Notes: generated by a model not told the origin, from the letters alone. A stretch of DNA of 33,900 bases from Bacteroidales bacterium UBA1680 (GCA_002320605.1 DCKG01000018.1:1-33900); one strand, 5' to 3'; positions 1 through 9,079 are shown, numbered from the stretch's first letter. Translations and numbers: made by a program.

Positions 1-84
1 ACACTGATTTATAGAGGAAAGATAGGAAGTTCTTGCTAAATTATTTATTAACTTTACCGCTCTATTAATCACATAGGCTGCAAT

Positions 85-92
85 TATCTTTA
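85..92 (+). promoter_or_regulatory. Possible -7 promoter box (TATCTTTA)
   Basis: The octamer matches five of the six fixed bases of the Bacteroidetes -7 consensus TAnnTTTG. It ends 7 nt before the ATG at 99, so transcription would begin at or very near the start codon. No convincing -33 TTTG is visible about 20 nt upstream, so this is weak. Confidence 0.25.
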
Positions 93-98
93 CTTACG

Positions 99-1421
99 AT
101 GAACAAAAAGGAAGAAATAGATCTCGGGCTGAGAAGCTTCATCAAAAGCCTGGCCTACATGGGTGGTGGTGCTTTGTTCTTGGCGAACTCGGCTCCGTGG
201 CTGACATCATGCACCCCGGAGAGGCTAGAAGAGATAAAAAAAGAGAAAGCCAGATTAGCACTGATAGGCTCTGGATCAAGGGGACAATATCATATTCTTA
301 ATCTATTGAACATTCAGCATGCGGACTTGGTCGCAATATGCGATCCTTACAAGACGAATCTGGATGCCGCACTCGCCCTTTACCCTAGCGCTAAAGGCTA
401 CAAAGATTATCATGAGGTGCTGGACGATAAATCCATCGATGGAGTGATAATCGCCACTCCGCTTCATCTGCATGCCCGGATCACTCTCGATGCTCTTGCC
501 GCAGGGAAACACGTTTTCTGCGAGAAGGCAATGGCAAGGACGATGGAAGAATGCAAGGCTGTCTATGATGCCTACACTAAAACGGACAAGGCACTCTACT
601 ACTGCATGCAAAGGATGTACGACGAGAAATACATCAAGGCTATTCAGATGATAAAGCAGGGCTTGATCGGAGATGTGGTCGGGATGAGGTGCCATTGGTT
701 CAGGAATGCTGACTGGCGCAGGCCGGTTCCTTCTCCTGATTTGGAGAGATGGATCAACTGGAGGCTTTACAAGGAATACTCTGGAGGCCTGATGACCGAG
801 CTGGGCTGCCATCAGCTGGAGGTCTGCAACTGGGTCATAGACAAGATACCTTTCGAAATCGCTGGCATGGGCGATATTGTTTACTGGAAGGACGGGCGAG
901 AAGTTTACGACAGCGTGAACGTGACATACAGATATTCAGATGGTAGGAAAATCGCCTACGAGTCACTCATTTCCAACAAGTACAATGGCATGGAAGAGCA
1001 GATTTTAGGCAAAGATGGCACCATGGACCTCTCAAAAGGTGTTTATTACTTGGAGAACGACAACATGGTTCCCGGAATACGCCAGCTGCTTGATCAGATC
1101 AAGAACGGGGTCTTTGCTTCCATTCCTACGGCTGGACCAAGCTGGAGGCCAGAGCTAAGATCGGAATATGTTCCCCATCCAGTGATGTCCGGCAGAACAA
1201 GCGTGAACGGAGGCCAGAGCATGGTTTCTGCCGACCATGACGGCTCTGATGAAATACTGTCAGCATTCTGCCAGTCTTGCATCACCGGGGAAAAGGCAAA
1301 AAACGTGGTTGAGGAGGCCTACTGCTCATCGACGCTCTGCCTGCTTGGCAACCAAGCAATGGAACAGCACACCGTGCTGCAATTCCCAGATGAATACAAA
1401 ATTCCTTACATGAAGTTCTAA
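99..1421 (+). CDS. Gfo/Idh/MocA-family oxidoreductase, probable lipoprotein
   Basis: The 440-residue protein has an N-terminal hydrophobic segment ending in a lipobox-like LTSC (Cys38), so it is probably exported and lipid-anchored. A Rossmann NAD(P)-binding motif follows at about residues 53-62 (LALIGSGSRG). The segment GKHVFCEKAMA corresponds to the EKP signature of the family, here with Ala in place of Pro. The C-terminal half fits the GFO_IDH_MocA alpha/beta domain. Family members oxidise or reduce sugars and cyclitols; the related GH109 family uses the same fold and bound NAD to hydrolyse N-acetylgalactosaminides, and I cannot separate the two here. The next gene begins 1 nt after the stop, so the two are probably co-transcribed. 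The start at 99 gives a complete signal sequence. The family is certain; the substrate is unknown. Confidence 0.85.
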   Translation: MNKKEEIDLGLRSFIKSLAYMGGGALFLANSAPWLTSCTPERLEEIKKEKARLALIGSGSRGQYHILNLLNIQHADLVAICDPYKTNLDAALALYPSAKGYKDYHEVLDDKSIDGVIIATPLHLHARITLDALAAGKHVFCEKAMARTMEECKAVYDAYTKTDKALYYCMQRMYDEKYIKAIQMIKQGLIGDVVGMRCHWFRNADWRRPVPSPDLERWINWRLYKEYSGGLMTELGCHQLEVCNWVIDKIPFEIAGMGDIVYWKDGREVYDSVNVTYRYSDGRKIAYESLISNKYNGMEEQILGKDGTMDLSKGVYYLENDNMVPGIRQLLDQIKNGVFASIPTAGPSWRPELRSEYVPHPVMSGRTSVNGGQSMVSADHDGSDEILSAFCQSCITGEKAKNVVEEAYCSSTLCLLGNQAMEQHTVLQFPDEYKIPYMKF

Positions 1422-1422
1422 G

Positions 1423-1671
1423 ATGAAAGACGTCACCATAAAAGAAAAATCAATCAGGAGGGAGTTCTGGATACTTCTCGGCTGCTTCGTGTTCGCTGTC
1501 TGCGTGAATATATTCGCTATAATCAAATTTTCCCGCCCTGCCAAAGAACTCGTAACCATGATAGGTTATGTTTTTGTAGTAGCCATAATCACTTACATCG
1601 TCATCTGGATAATCAGGCTACTCGTGCTCCTCGTCATCTGGATAATCAGAAAAATCTCGCAGAGACGTTAA
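1423..1671 (+). CDS. Small two-helix membrane protein
   Basis: This 82-residue protein has a charged N-terminus, a first hydrophobic helix at about residues 15-34, a second long hydrophobic stretch at about 45-75 rich in Ile, Val and Trp, and a basic end (RKISQRR). It starts 1 nt after the stop of the oxidoreductase gene and is followed at once by a hairpin terminator, so it is the last gene of a two-gene unit. I recognise no catalytic motif. It may anchor or help the upstream lipoprotein, but that is inferred only from adjacency. Compact spacing and a credible topology make it a real gene rather than a chance ORF. Confidence 0.7.
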   Translation: MKDVTIKEKSIRREFWILLGCFVFAVCVNIFAIIKFSRPAKELVTMIGYVFVVAIITYIVIWIIRLLVLLVIWIIRKISQRR

Positions 1672-1676
1672 ACTAA

Positions 1677-1716
1677 AACCCCGAAAGTTTCTTGCGCGAC
1701 TTTTGGGGTTCGTTTT
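1677..1716 (+). terminator. Hairpin terminator after the oxidoreductase unit
   Basis: A 12-bp inverted repeat (AACCCCGAAAGT at 1677-1688, ACTTTTGGGGTT at 1699-1710, one G-T pair) encloses a 10-nt loop containing CTTGCGC and is followed by CGTTTT. A close relative with the same loop core lies at 11388-11421. Confidence 0.75.
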
Positions 1717-2265
1717 CGGGACACTTAAAAAGTATTGGGTTTGGTTATCCAAAGATCTTGCAGACTCTATACATGAAGGAAGATAGATCAGTCGCAGCTC
1801 TTACTTGAGCTCTGAAGTTTTTGAGCCCAGAGTTGAGGGATGCGGCAACAGCGTTTGTTGTTCGGCGCATGAAGTAGTTAAGTAAGCTCATGATCCACCC
1901 TGTCCGATATAGTGCATAGTGTTGCCGGTCTGAACTTCGAGTTCTTGCGCTCAGGCTTCGGATCGCAGACAGTCCCTTTGATTGACAAACTATTATAAAT
2001 ATTTATACCCCAAAGTCTTGCAGTGAGACGCTCTGTATCAGCGATTCTTAACGGGATACTGGGGAGTATGATTAATTATTAACTTTCATTTCATTATATT
2101 TTCACCTCGGATAGTTACGGTTTTAAAGATCAATTCGATTATTTACAGAACACAAGACTTAATATTCACTTAAATTATTAAAATACATCACTTTAAAATC
2201 GATTTAAACAATTTTGAAATCAAAATTATTTTTACAAACTTGCCTGTTGTAGTACATTTATTCAA
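1717..2265. other. Non-coding gap with decayed mobile DNA
   Basis: No intact gene is visible between the terminator and susC. The left half holds the transposase remnant. From about 2041 the sequence is very AT-rich, typical of a Bacteroidetes upstream region. I see no regulator gene, riboswitch or tRNA. Confidence 0.6.
1745..1915 (-). pseudogene. C-terminal remnant of an ISL3/ISAon1-like transposase
   Basis: Read on the minus strand, 56 codons plus a stop stay open. They contain SLLNYFMRRTTNAVAASLN and, further on, FRAQVRAATDLSSFMYRVCK. This resembles the end of ISL3/ISAon1-type DDE transposases, where an RxTNAxAESFNxxIKxFRxQ-type segment precedes a final FLFRLxKIF-like motif. The Glu normally found before the SFN-like motif is Ala here. 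Nothing convincing continues upstream past about 1915, so only the last part of the gene remains. A similar short stretch near 2009-2037 (AAAGTCTTGCAG) may be a second decayed copy. The family name is from memory of the motif and not from a search. Confidence 0.55.
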
Positions 2266-2273
2266 TAAATTTG
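2266..2273 (+). promoter_or_regulatory. Possible -7 promoter box of susC (TAAATTTG)
   Basis: The octamer is a full match to TAnnTTTG in an AT-rich setting. It ends 7 nt before the preferred ATG at 2280, which would put the transcript start at the start codon. No good -33 box is seen: only GTTG at 2246-2249, with a short 16-nt spacing. It could be a chance match in AT-rich DNA. Confidence 0.35.
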
Positions 2274-2279
2274 TTTCAC

Positions 2280-5200
2280 ATGAAAGGCATCAGATTGTTT
2301 ATGTCCGCCTTCGCAATTCTTCTGGCTGGCACCTTCAGTGCATTTGCTCAGAACATTCGTATCGAAGGTACTGTCACCGACCAAAACGGTGAGCCAATCC
2401 CTGGAGTGACCGTCGTAGTCAAGTATTCGAGTAACGGATCTTTCAGCGACAGCAACGGAAAGTACACCATCACAGCCCCGTCCGACGGCACCCTAGTCTT
2501 CTCCAGCATCGGCTACTACTCGATGGAAGTTGAGATCGATGGAAAGACCGACATATCAGCAGTTCTCACCGCTGACCAGAAAGTACTTGACGACGCCATA
2601 GTGGTAGCCTATGGCACCGTGCGCCGCTCTGCTTTCACCGGATCAGCTTCAGTAGTCAATTCAGAAGCCATCGAGAACCCTTCAGCTTCTTTTGACAAAG
2701 GCCTCCAGGGCAAGATTGCAGGAGTGCAGGTCGTCTCCAGTTCCGGGCAGCCGGGATCTGCCACGACATTCCGCATCCGCGGCGCGGGATCACTTACCGC
2801 TTCAAACGAACCGCTCTACGTGATCGATGGGGTAGCCATGTCAGCATATTCACAGAAGGATGTCAGTGAAATCGCCGATTCGAACTATGGCTCAGTCAAC
2901 ATTATGGCTTCCCTCAATCCTAACGACATCGAGAGCATTACCGTCCTCAAGGATGCCGCCGCTGCAGCTCTCTACGGCTCACGTGCGGCAAACGGCGTGG
3001 TGATGATCACCACCAAGAGCGGCAGCGGCAAGACCAAGGTCAACTTCAATGCGACCCATTCCTGGGCATCGCTTGGAAAAGGATACGACATGGCAAATTC
3101 CGCCGACATCTATAAGATGTATTTCAACGGCTACCTCGACCAGGGACTCAGCGTCGCCGATGCCAATGCCCGTACCCAGGGAGCCCTTACCCACAATCCC
3201 TACAACGTGGACAATCCGCTTGATGCAAGCGGCAACGTGGTCAGCGGAGCATCTCTCGTCGTGGACACCGACTGGCAGGATGCCGTTTTCAACACCGCCC
3301 AGACCCAGAGCTATTCCATCAGCGTAAGTGGAGGCCATGGCAACACCAACTACTTCTTCTCCGCCGGTTATCTCGACCAGGACGGCATCGCCATCGGCGG
3401 CAACTACAAGCGCTATTCCGGCAAGATGAACATATCCTCCGAGCCTTCCAAATGGCTCAAAGTCGGAATGAACTCCACTTTTTCCTACTCAATCCAGCAT
3501 GGTACTGTCGAAGGACAGGGAGGATCTGGCATGAGCCCTATCCACAACGCCCTCACATTCAGCAGCGCCATCCCGATTTACGTAGTGGATGCCAACGGCA
3601 ACCTCGTGCTTGACGCCGCAGGCAAGAAGCAGTTCAACTTCGTGAACCCGAATTCCCGCGACTTCAACCCACTCTTCAACCCTATTGAAGACAATACCTA
3701 TACAAAGGTCTACAACGTGCTCCTTTCTGCTTATGCAGACATCACTTTCTTCAAGGGCTTCGATTTCAAAACCACTTTCTCTCCTGGGCTCATGTCCACC
3801 GATGAGCACCGGTATTGGAACAAGTACCACGGCAACGGACCTGCCTATAACGGCCGTCTGGATAAGTACCACCACGTGGACCTCAACTACACGTGGAACA
3901 ACATCTTCACGTATGACACCAAGATCGGACAACAGAGCAATCTCAATCTGATGGCCGGCTCCGAGTACTGGCAGAGCACCTTCGAGACCCTCTATGCAGG
4001 CGGTCGCGGACTTCAGGGCAATTTCGAGGAACTGGATGCAGCCAGCGGCAGCTTCTCTCCCGGATCCAACACCACAAAGGAGACCATGATTTCCTATCTT
4101 GGCCGAGCCGAGTACAGCTACACAGACCGTTACAATCTATCTGCAAGCATCCGTACGGACGGAAGCTCAGTCTTCGGATCCGCGAACAAATGGGGTATTT
4201 TCTGGAGTGCCGGAGCATCATGGCGCATCAGCCAGGAGTCCTTCATGCAGAATACGGACTGGGTGGACAACCTCAAACTCCGCCTCAGCTATGGTACCTC
4301 CGGCAACAAGGCAGGCATCGGCCGTTACGCAGCCCTCGGACTTTGGTCCGCATCCAGCAAATACCTCTATGGTGACAATGCGGGCATCGGCCACGAACAG
4401 TTTGCCAACGCCCTTCTTTCATGGGAGAAGCAGAATATGTTCAACGTCGGCCTCGACTTCAGCCTCTGGGACAGCCGCATCTATGGATCCATCGACTGGT
4501 TCAACAAGAACTCAGACGGCCTTCTCTACGACTATCCGCTCGCTCTTTCCTCCTCCGCAGGATCCTGGGGCGTCGCTTCCATCACCATGAATGCAGCCAA
4601 GACTGCCAACCGCGGCCTCGAGATCGTGCTCGCATCCGACGACATCCTCAGATCTTCACAGCTGAGGTGGGACGTGCAGTTCAACGCCTCCATTATCCGA
4701 GATGAAATCAAAGATCTCAACGGCAAGAATAACGTACCAATGACCTCCACTCAGAAGATCTGGTCGGTCGGTGGCAGCCAGTATGAGTTCTGGATGCCGA
4801 CTTGGGCAGGTGTCGACACCTCCAATGGTAACCCACTTTGGTATCATGTTGACGGAAACGGCAACCGCTCCACAACAAGCAACTATGCTGAGGCCACATA
4901 TGAGCGCCAGGGCCGTTCAACTCCTACAGTCTATGGAGGACTCACCAACACTCTTCGCTGGAAAGGCTTCGACTTCAGCCTCGACCTCTACTACGCCATT
5001 GGAGGCAAGTTCTTCGATGCCATGTATCAGAGCCTCATGAACGACGGTTCCAGCGTCCAGCAGATTCACAAGGACGCCCTCAACGCATGGACCGCAGCAG
5101 GCCAGAGCACAAACGTCCCGAAGTTTGTCGTAGGCAATACTTCCCAGTCCAACAGTCTCTCCACCCGTTTTCTCTTCAATGGGACGCACGTACAGGTCAA

Positions 5201-5426
5201 GAACATCACTCTCGGATACACCCTTCCCGCCAACCTTGGTCCCGTGTCCAATGTCATCAGGAACGCAAGGGTATATGCGACAGCTTCCAACCTTGCCAGC
5301 TGGTTCGCCGACAAGGATTACAAGGGCTATAACGACGTGGATCTCTTCGGAGTCCAGGGATACACCACCGGCGGTGGCATCCCGAACCCACGTACCTTCA
5401 CTTTCGGAGTGGACGTGACATTCTAA
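2280..5426 (+). CDS. SusC/RagA-type TonB-dependent outer-membrane transporter
   Basis: The product (1048 residues from the ATG at 2280) begins with a signal peptide (MKGIRLFMSAFAILLAG, cleavage after about SAFA). A carboxypeptidase D regulatory-like domain (GTVTDQNGEPIPGVTVVVK) comes next, then a TonB plug with YVIDGV and the SusC signature DAAAAALYGSRAANGVVMITT. The rest is an outer-membrane beta-barrel ending in a phenylalanine (GVDVTF). A TTG nine bases upstream is in frame, but the ATG gives the natural signal peptide. Such proteins move large oligomers across the outer membrane with SusD as lid and TonB-ExbBD as energy source. SusD follows after 25 nt and an S9 peptidase after that, which suggests peptide rather than glycan cargo, as in RagAB; that part is inference. 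Confidence 0.95.
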   Translation: MKGIRLFMSAFAILLAGTFSAFAQNIRIEGTVTDQNGEPIPGVTVVVKYSSNGSFSDSNGKYTITAPSDGTLVFSSIGYYSMEVEIDGKTDISAVLTADQKVLDDAIVVAYGTVRRSAFTGSASVVNSEAIENPSASFDKGLQGKIAGVQVVSSSGQPGSATTFRIRGAGSLTASNEPLYVIDGVAMSAYSQKDVSEIADSNYGSVNIMASLNPNDIESITVLKDAAAAALYGSRAANGVVMITTKSGSGKTKVNFNATHSWASLGKGYDMANSADIYKMYFNGYLDQGLSVADANARTQGALTHNPYNVDNPLDASGNVVSGASLVVDTDWQDAVFNTAQTQSYSISVSGGHGNTNYFFSAGYLDQDGIAIGGNYKRYSGKMNISSEPSKWLKVGMNSTFSYSIQHGTVEGQGGSGMSPIHNALTFSSAIPIYVVDANGNLVLDAAGKKQFNFVNPNSRDFNPLFNPIEDNTYTKVYNVLLSAYADITFFKGFDFKTTFSPGLMSTDEHRYWNKYHGNGPAYNGRLDKYHHVDLNYTWNNIFTYDTKIGQQSNLNLMAGSEYWQSTFETLYAGGRGLQGNFEELDAASGSFSPGSNTTKETMISYLGRAEYSYTDRYNLSASIRTDGSSVFGSANKWGIFWSAGASWRISQESFMQNTDWVDNLKLRLSYGTSGNKAGIGRYAALGLWSASSKYLYGDNAGIGHEQFANALLSWEKQNMFNVGLDFSLWDSRIYGSIDWFNKNSDGLLYDYPLALSSSAGSWGVASITMNAAKTANRGLEIVLASDDILRSSQLRWDVQFNASIIRDEIKDLNGKNNVPMTSTQKIWSVGGSQYEFWMPTWAGVDTSNGNPLWYHVDGNGNRSTTSNYAEATYERQGRSTPTVYGGLTNTLRWKGFDFSLDLYYAIGGKFFDAMYQSLMNDGSSVQQIHKDALNAWTAAGQSTNVPKFVVGNTSQSNSLSTRFLFNGTHVQVKNITLGYTLPANLGPVSNVIRNARVYATASNLASWFADKDYKGYNDVDLFGVQGYTTGGGIPNPRTFTFGVDVTF

Positions 5427-5451
5427 ACAATTTCATAAGAACATTTCAAAT

Positions 5452-6960
5452 ATGAAAACATACAATATCATCATCAGCATTCTTGCCGCTGCCATGGTCA
5501 TGACCTCCTGCAGCGCAGATTTGCTTGACCAGAACCCCGCAACCACCTACAGCGATGAGACCGTCCTCTCCACAGAGGAATCCATAAGAGCCGTACTCAT
5601 GGGCGGCTACAGCTGGGCATCCAACTACACTCCGACAACTCTCGGAAAGATCTCGCTTGACGTCATGGCCAACGATGTCTCCATCAGCGATGGCAGCTGG
5701 GGCTTCCCAACCTATAACTGGCTGATGTTTGCCTACAACTATGTACAATATGCCCGTGAAACCGACGGATGGTGGAGTAACTACGCCCCATACATCTGGC
5801 ATCATACCTACAAGTCTATCGATGCCTGCAATGAAATCATCTACCATGCTGATAATCTTCCCGCAGGAAGTGATGACCTGCTCGGTCAGGCTCGTGCGCT
5901 TAGGGCTTACAATTACACCCTGCTCTACAACCTATTCTGCCAGTCTTACGTTGCGGCAGGCGCCAGCGGACAGGGACTTTTTCTCAGGACCGCTCCTGGC
6001 AACACAAAAGAGGAGGACAATCCTAACCGTTCAGATCTCGGAACTTCTCTGAAGTTTATCCTTGATGACCTGCTGTTCGGCTACGAAAACATCACCAACA
6101 CCGATAACACCCTCATCACCAAGGGTGCAGCAGCAATCATGCTTGCCAGAATCTATATGGAGCTCGGGGACTATTCCTCAGCACAGAAATATGCCGAAAC
6201 CGTATCGTCCTTCGATGGCAGCGACCTTATGGGCCAGAACAATTACACCAACGCCTTCAGCACGATCAACAGCGAATGGCTCTGGGGCCTGCATTACACC
6301 GACCAGACTTCCAATATCTACGCATCCATACCTTCATTCTGGTATACTGCAGAAGCCAAGGACAAGGATTCCAAGTTCGGGACTCCTGGCTATGGCACCC
6401 AGACTACATATGAGTATCTCGAGGCCAACGGCGTGAATTTCCTTACCGGTTATAGCACCGTCCGCATCGCAACAAATTTTGTCAACATGTTCAAGGACGG
6501 AGACTGCCGCAAGCTCTTCCCCTTCTACATCGACGCCAAGGACGGCTACTTCACCTCCAAATTCCGTTCTTCCACCTCTCTCGGCGTGAACGACTATCCG
6601 CTGATTCGCAAGGCTGAGGCCTATCTGATCGAGGCTGAGTGCCTGATTCGCAACGGCAACCCCGCCAAGGGACTGCTGGTACTCAACACACTTCAGGAAG
6701 TACGCAATGGAAGCCTCTCCACCGAAGCTACAATTGACGAGGTCTGGTATGAGCGCCGCCGCGAGCTCTATGGCGAAGGTACCGCTCTCATCGACCTGAA
6801 GCGTCTTCAGAAGCCTCTAGAGAGGACTGATCCCTGCCACTGGAGCGACATGAAGTCTCTTCCGGCCAACAGTCCGAGGATGATGTACCCAATCCCCGCA
6901 GACGAGATCGACTATAACCCGAATGCGACCCAGGCTGACCAGAATGAATACTGGCGTTAA
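5452..6960 (+). CDS. SusD/RagB-type surface lipoprotein
   Basis: The 502-residue protein has a short signal sequence with a lipobox (MVMTSC, Cys20) followed by SADLLDQNPAT, typical of SusD proteins. The middle holds the TPR-like helical scaffold (ARALRAYNYTLLYNLFCQSY), and the C-terminal region has the usual RKAEAYLIEAECLIRNGNP and WYERRRELYGEG motifs. It would sit on the outer leaflet of the outer membrane as the binding lid of the SusC barrel encoded 25 nt upstream. The length is normal for the family. The ligand cannot be read from sequence; the peptidase 10 nt downstream points to peptides. Confidence 0.93.
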   Translation: MKTYNIIISILAAAMVMTSCSADLLDQNPATTYSDETVLSTEESIRAVLMGGYSWASNYTPTTLGKISLDVMANDVSISDGSWGFPTYNWLMFAYNYVQYARETDGWWSNYAPYIWHHTYKSIDACNEIIYHADNLPAGSDDLLGQARALRAYNYTLLYNLFCQSYVAAGASGQGLFLRTAPGNTKEEDNPNRSDLGTSLKFILDDLLFGYENITNTDNTLITKGAAAIMLARIYMELGDYSSAQKYAETVSSFDGSDLMGQNNYTNAFSTINSEWLWGLHYTDQTSNIYASIPSFWYTAEAKDKDSKFGTPGYGTQTTYEYLEANGVNFLTGYSTVRIATNFVNMFKDGDCRKLFPFYIDAKDGYFTSKFRSSTSLGVNDYPLIRKAEAYLIEAECLIRNGNPAKGLLVLNTLQEVRNGSLSTEATIDEVWYERRRELYGEGTALIDLKRLQKPLERTDPCHWSDMKSLPANSPRMMYPIPADEIDYNPNATQADQNEYWR

Positions 6961-6970
6961 TCTTCTCCAC

Positions 6971-8977
6971 ATGAGAAAGACACTTATTTTATTGCTCGCA
7001 TTCCCGATCCTGCTGCCCTGCATGGCCAGGAATGCCGGTTATGATGGGGATGAGGATCTCGTCCTCTCCTTCGAAGGCCGCAACATAGACATCGCCCCCT
7101 ACTTCCGGGACTTCCCCTATTCCCTCTTCTACCTCAGCGATGACGGCCAGAAGCTACTCCTCACAAAAAGCGGCGAAGAGAGTCGTCTCCAGTGGCTGGA
7201 CACAGGAACAGCAAAGGACATCAGGGAGGCTACGGACGTGGTAGACCTCAACTTCGCCACGCGCAACTGCTGGTTCCCCACTTGGAACCCGACCGATGGC
7301 TACATCTACTGGGAAGGCGACGAGTCCAACGATGAAATCATCAACATATACCGCACCAAGCCAGGATCCAACAAGGTGGAGCGCCTGACCGACATCCCTT
7401 ATATCTACGCTTGGGGCTTCAACCCTTCAAAGACCAAAATCGCCTACGTGGCGCGCCTCGGACAGAACGAAGACAGGCTCGATGAACTCAGGGTTCTTGA
7501 CCTCAATACATTGGAGGACACGATGATATGCCAGGACAACCCGAAGTTCCGCTTCACATGGGGCAAAGTCTGCTGGCAGCCGCAGGAGAAGGGTTTCACA
7601 CTCCTTGCCCTGCGCGACATGGACCGAACCTACACGAATGTGGTGTATGTCGATGCCGCAAGTGGAGAGATGACTCTGCTGACCGATAGTACCAAGACCG
7701 CCAGCCTCTCGAACACGCAGGTTCTATCAGAGTGGGCGTCAGACGACAAATGCGTCTTCATCTCAGACCAGACCGGATGGTCCAATCTCTACTCCTTCGA
7801 TCTCTCGACGGGCAAGACCACGCAGCTGACCGATTCCAAGATCGGCATCAGCAGCGCCCGATATTTGGAATACGGCAAGAAAGCCAAGGACAGGAAGAAA
7901 TGTCTTCTCGTTGCCGAGTCAAATCCGATGCAGACAGTGTTGACGCTTATAGACCCCTCCACTGGAACTGCATTTCAGAAGGCTACCAGCCCGCTAGGAC
8001 TGACCCTCGCAGGCTCGAGAGGAGATAAGGCCTTCGCCACCGGAGTAGGGACCACAGACCTCTTCAATCTAGTGAGTATACAGGTGACCGGCAAAGGCAT
8101 GCAGATCGAAAACATGCTCGGGGTGCCTCAAGATATAAAGGACAACATCGTCCACTCCACGGTGAAGCGGCTTTCCATCCCCACCTTCGACATCGATCCC
8201 GCCACGGGCAAGACTAGGACACTTCACGCCTACCTGTACGTGCCGGACAATCCGCTTCCCAAGGAAAAACAGCTTTTACTTTTAGAGTCTTTCTATGGAG
8301 GCGAAAACTACTTCAGTAACGAAATTCAGATCTACTGCCAGGCCGGAATGTACGTTCTGAGCGCATCTCCGAGAGGGAGCAGCGGCTTTGGACGCGACTT
8401 CGAGGCCCTCAATGACAAAGACCTAGGGGGAAATGAGATTCTTGACATCATCAAATGCGCACAGTTCATCTCCGACTCCCTCGGTATCCCTGCGTCCAGA
8501 GTAGGCTGCTTTGGCATGAGCCACGGAGGCTATGCCACTATGCGCCTGATGACCTTCCCGGGCCACGTCAACGGTCACGAGGAGTCATTCCCATTCGGAT
8601 TCGGAATTGAAGCCGCAGGATTTGCGGACATCATCTGGGCTCATCAGCACTCAAATATTCCTGACTGGACTACCCTAGAGGCAGGAGATCCTGTCAACCC
8701 TGAGGACTGGTACAGGATCCAGGACCGTTCATCGCTCAACCATGCCGACAAGATCACAGGACCACTCCTGCTCCTTCACGGAACGCATGACAATCGCGTG
8801 AACATCTGGGGCTCCAAGTTCATGGCCGTGCGTCTCGAAGAACTCGGCAAGCCTTATCGCTATGTCGAATTTCCTGGGATGGGTCACGGCTTCAAGGGCA
8901 CTGCCGCCAACAAGAAGCTTTATGAGTCTGAGTTCTCCTTCCTGGAGGACATGGTGCTGAACAGAAGCTCATTCTGA
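6971..8977 (+). CDS. S9-family (DPP IV/prolyl oligopeptidase-type) serine peptidase
   Basis: From the ATG at 6971 the product has 668 residues. It begins with a signal-peptide-like MRKTLILLLAFPILL, followed by an N-terminal beta-propeller (about 30-400) and a C-terminal alpha/beta-hydrolase domain. The catalytic triad is visible: Ser517 in GMSHGG, Asp607 in GTHDNRVN and His639 in GMGHGF. The open frame runs upstream to 6923 inside susD, but the ATG at 6971 lies 10 nt after the susD stop and gives a clean signal sequence. Family enzymes remove dipeptides or cut short peptides, often after proline. Acting in the periplasm, it would process peptides brought in by the SusC/D pair. It is the last gene of the operon, with a terminator 51 nt downstream. 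The exact cleavage preference is not determinable. Confidence 0.9.
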   Translation: MRKTLILLLAFPILLPCMARNAGYDGDEDLVLSFEGRNIDIAPYFRDFPYSLFYLSDDGQKLLLTKSGEESRLQWLDTGTAKDIREATDVVDLNFATRNCWFPTWNPTDGYIYWEGDESNDEIINIYRTKPGSNKVERLTDIPYIYAWGFNPSKTKIAYVARLGQNEDRLDELRVLDLNTLEDTMICQDNPKFRFTWGKVCWQPQEKGFTLLALRDMDRTYTNVVYVDAASGEMTLLTDSTKTASLSNTQVLSEWASDDKCVFISDQTGWSNLYSFDLSTGKTTQLTDSKIGISSARYLEYGKKAKDRKKCLLVAESNPMQTVLTLIDPSTGTAFQKATSPLGLTLAGSRGDKAFATGVGTTDLFNLVSIQVTGKGMQIENMLGVPQDIKDNIVHSTVKRLSIPTFDIDPATGKTRTLHAYLYVPDNPLPKEKQLLLLESFYGGENYFSNEIQIYCQAGMYVLSASPRGSSGFGRDFEALNDKDLGGNEILDIIKCAQFISDSLGIPASRVGCFGMSHGGYATMRLMTFPGHVNGHEESFPFGFGIEAAGFADIIWAHQHSNIPDWTTLEAGDPVNPEDWYRIQDRSSLNHADKITGPLLLLHGTHDNRVNIWGSKFMAVRLEELGKPYRYVEFPGMGHGFKGTAANKKLYESEFSFLEDMVLNRSSF

Positions 8978-9028
8978 ACGGCTACCAATGCCTCGCAAAT
9001 GGCATTGAACACCTTAGAGAAGAATTCG

Positions 9029-9079
9029 GGAGGGTGACTAAAAAGTCCAAATGGACTTAGAGGTCATCCTCCTTTTTTT
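9029..9079 (+). terminator. Strong intrinsic terminator of the susCD-peptidase operon
   Basis: The outer stem GGAGGGTGAC (9029-9038) pairs with GTCATCCTCC (9063-9072, one G-T pair). An inner stem AAGTCC/GGACTT lies within the loop, and seven T residues follow at 9073-9079. This is a textbook Rho-independent terminator 51 nt after the peptidase stop. Confidence 0.85.

Noticed and set aside
6923..6970. Upstream in-frame extension of the peptidase inside susD
   Set aside because: It would place 16 non-hydrophobic residues before the signal peptide; the ATG at 6971 lies just after the susD stop.
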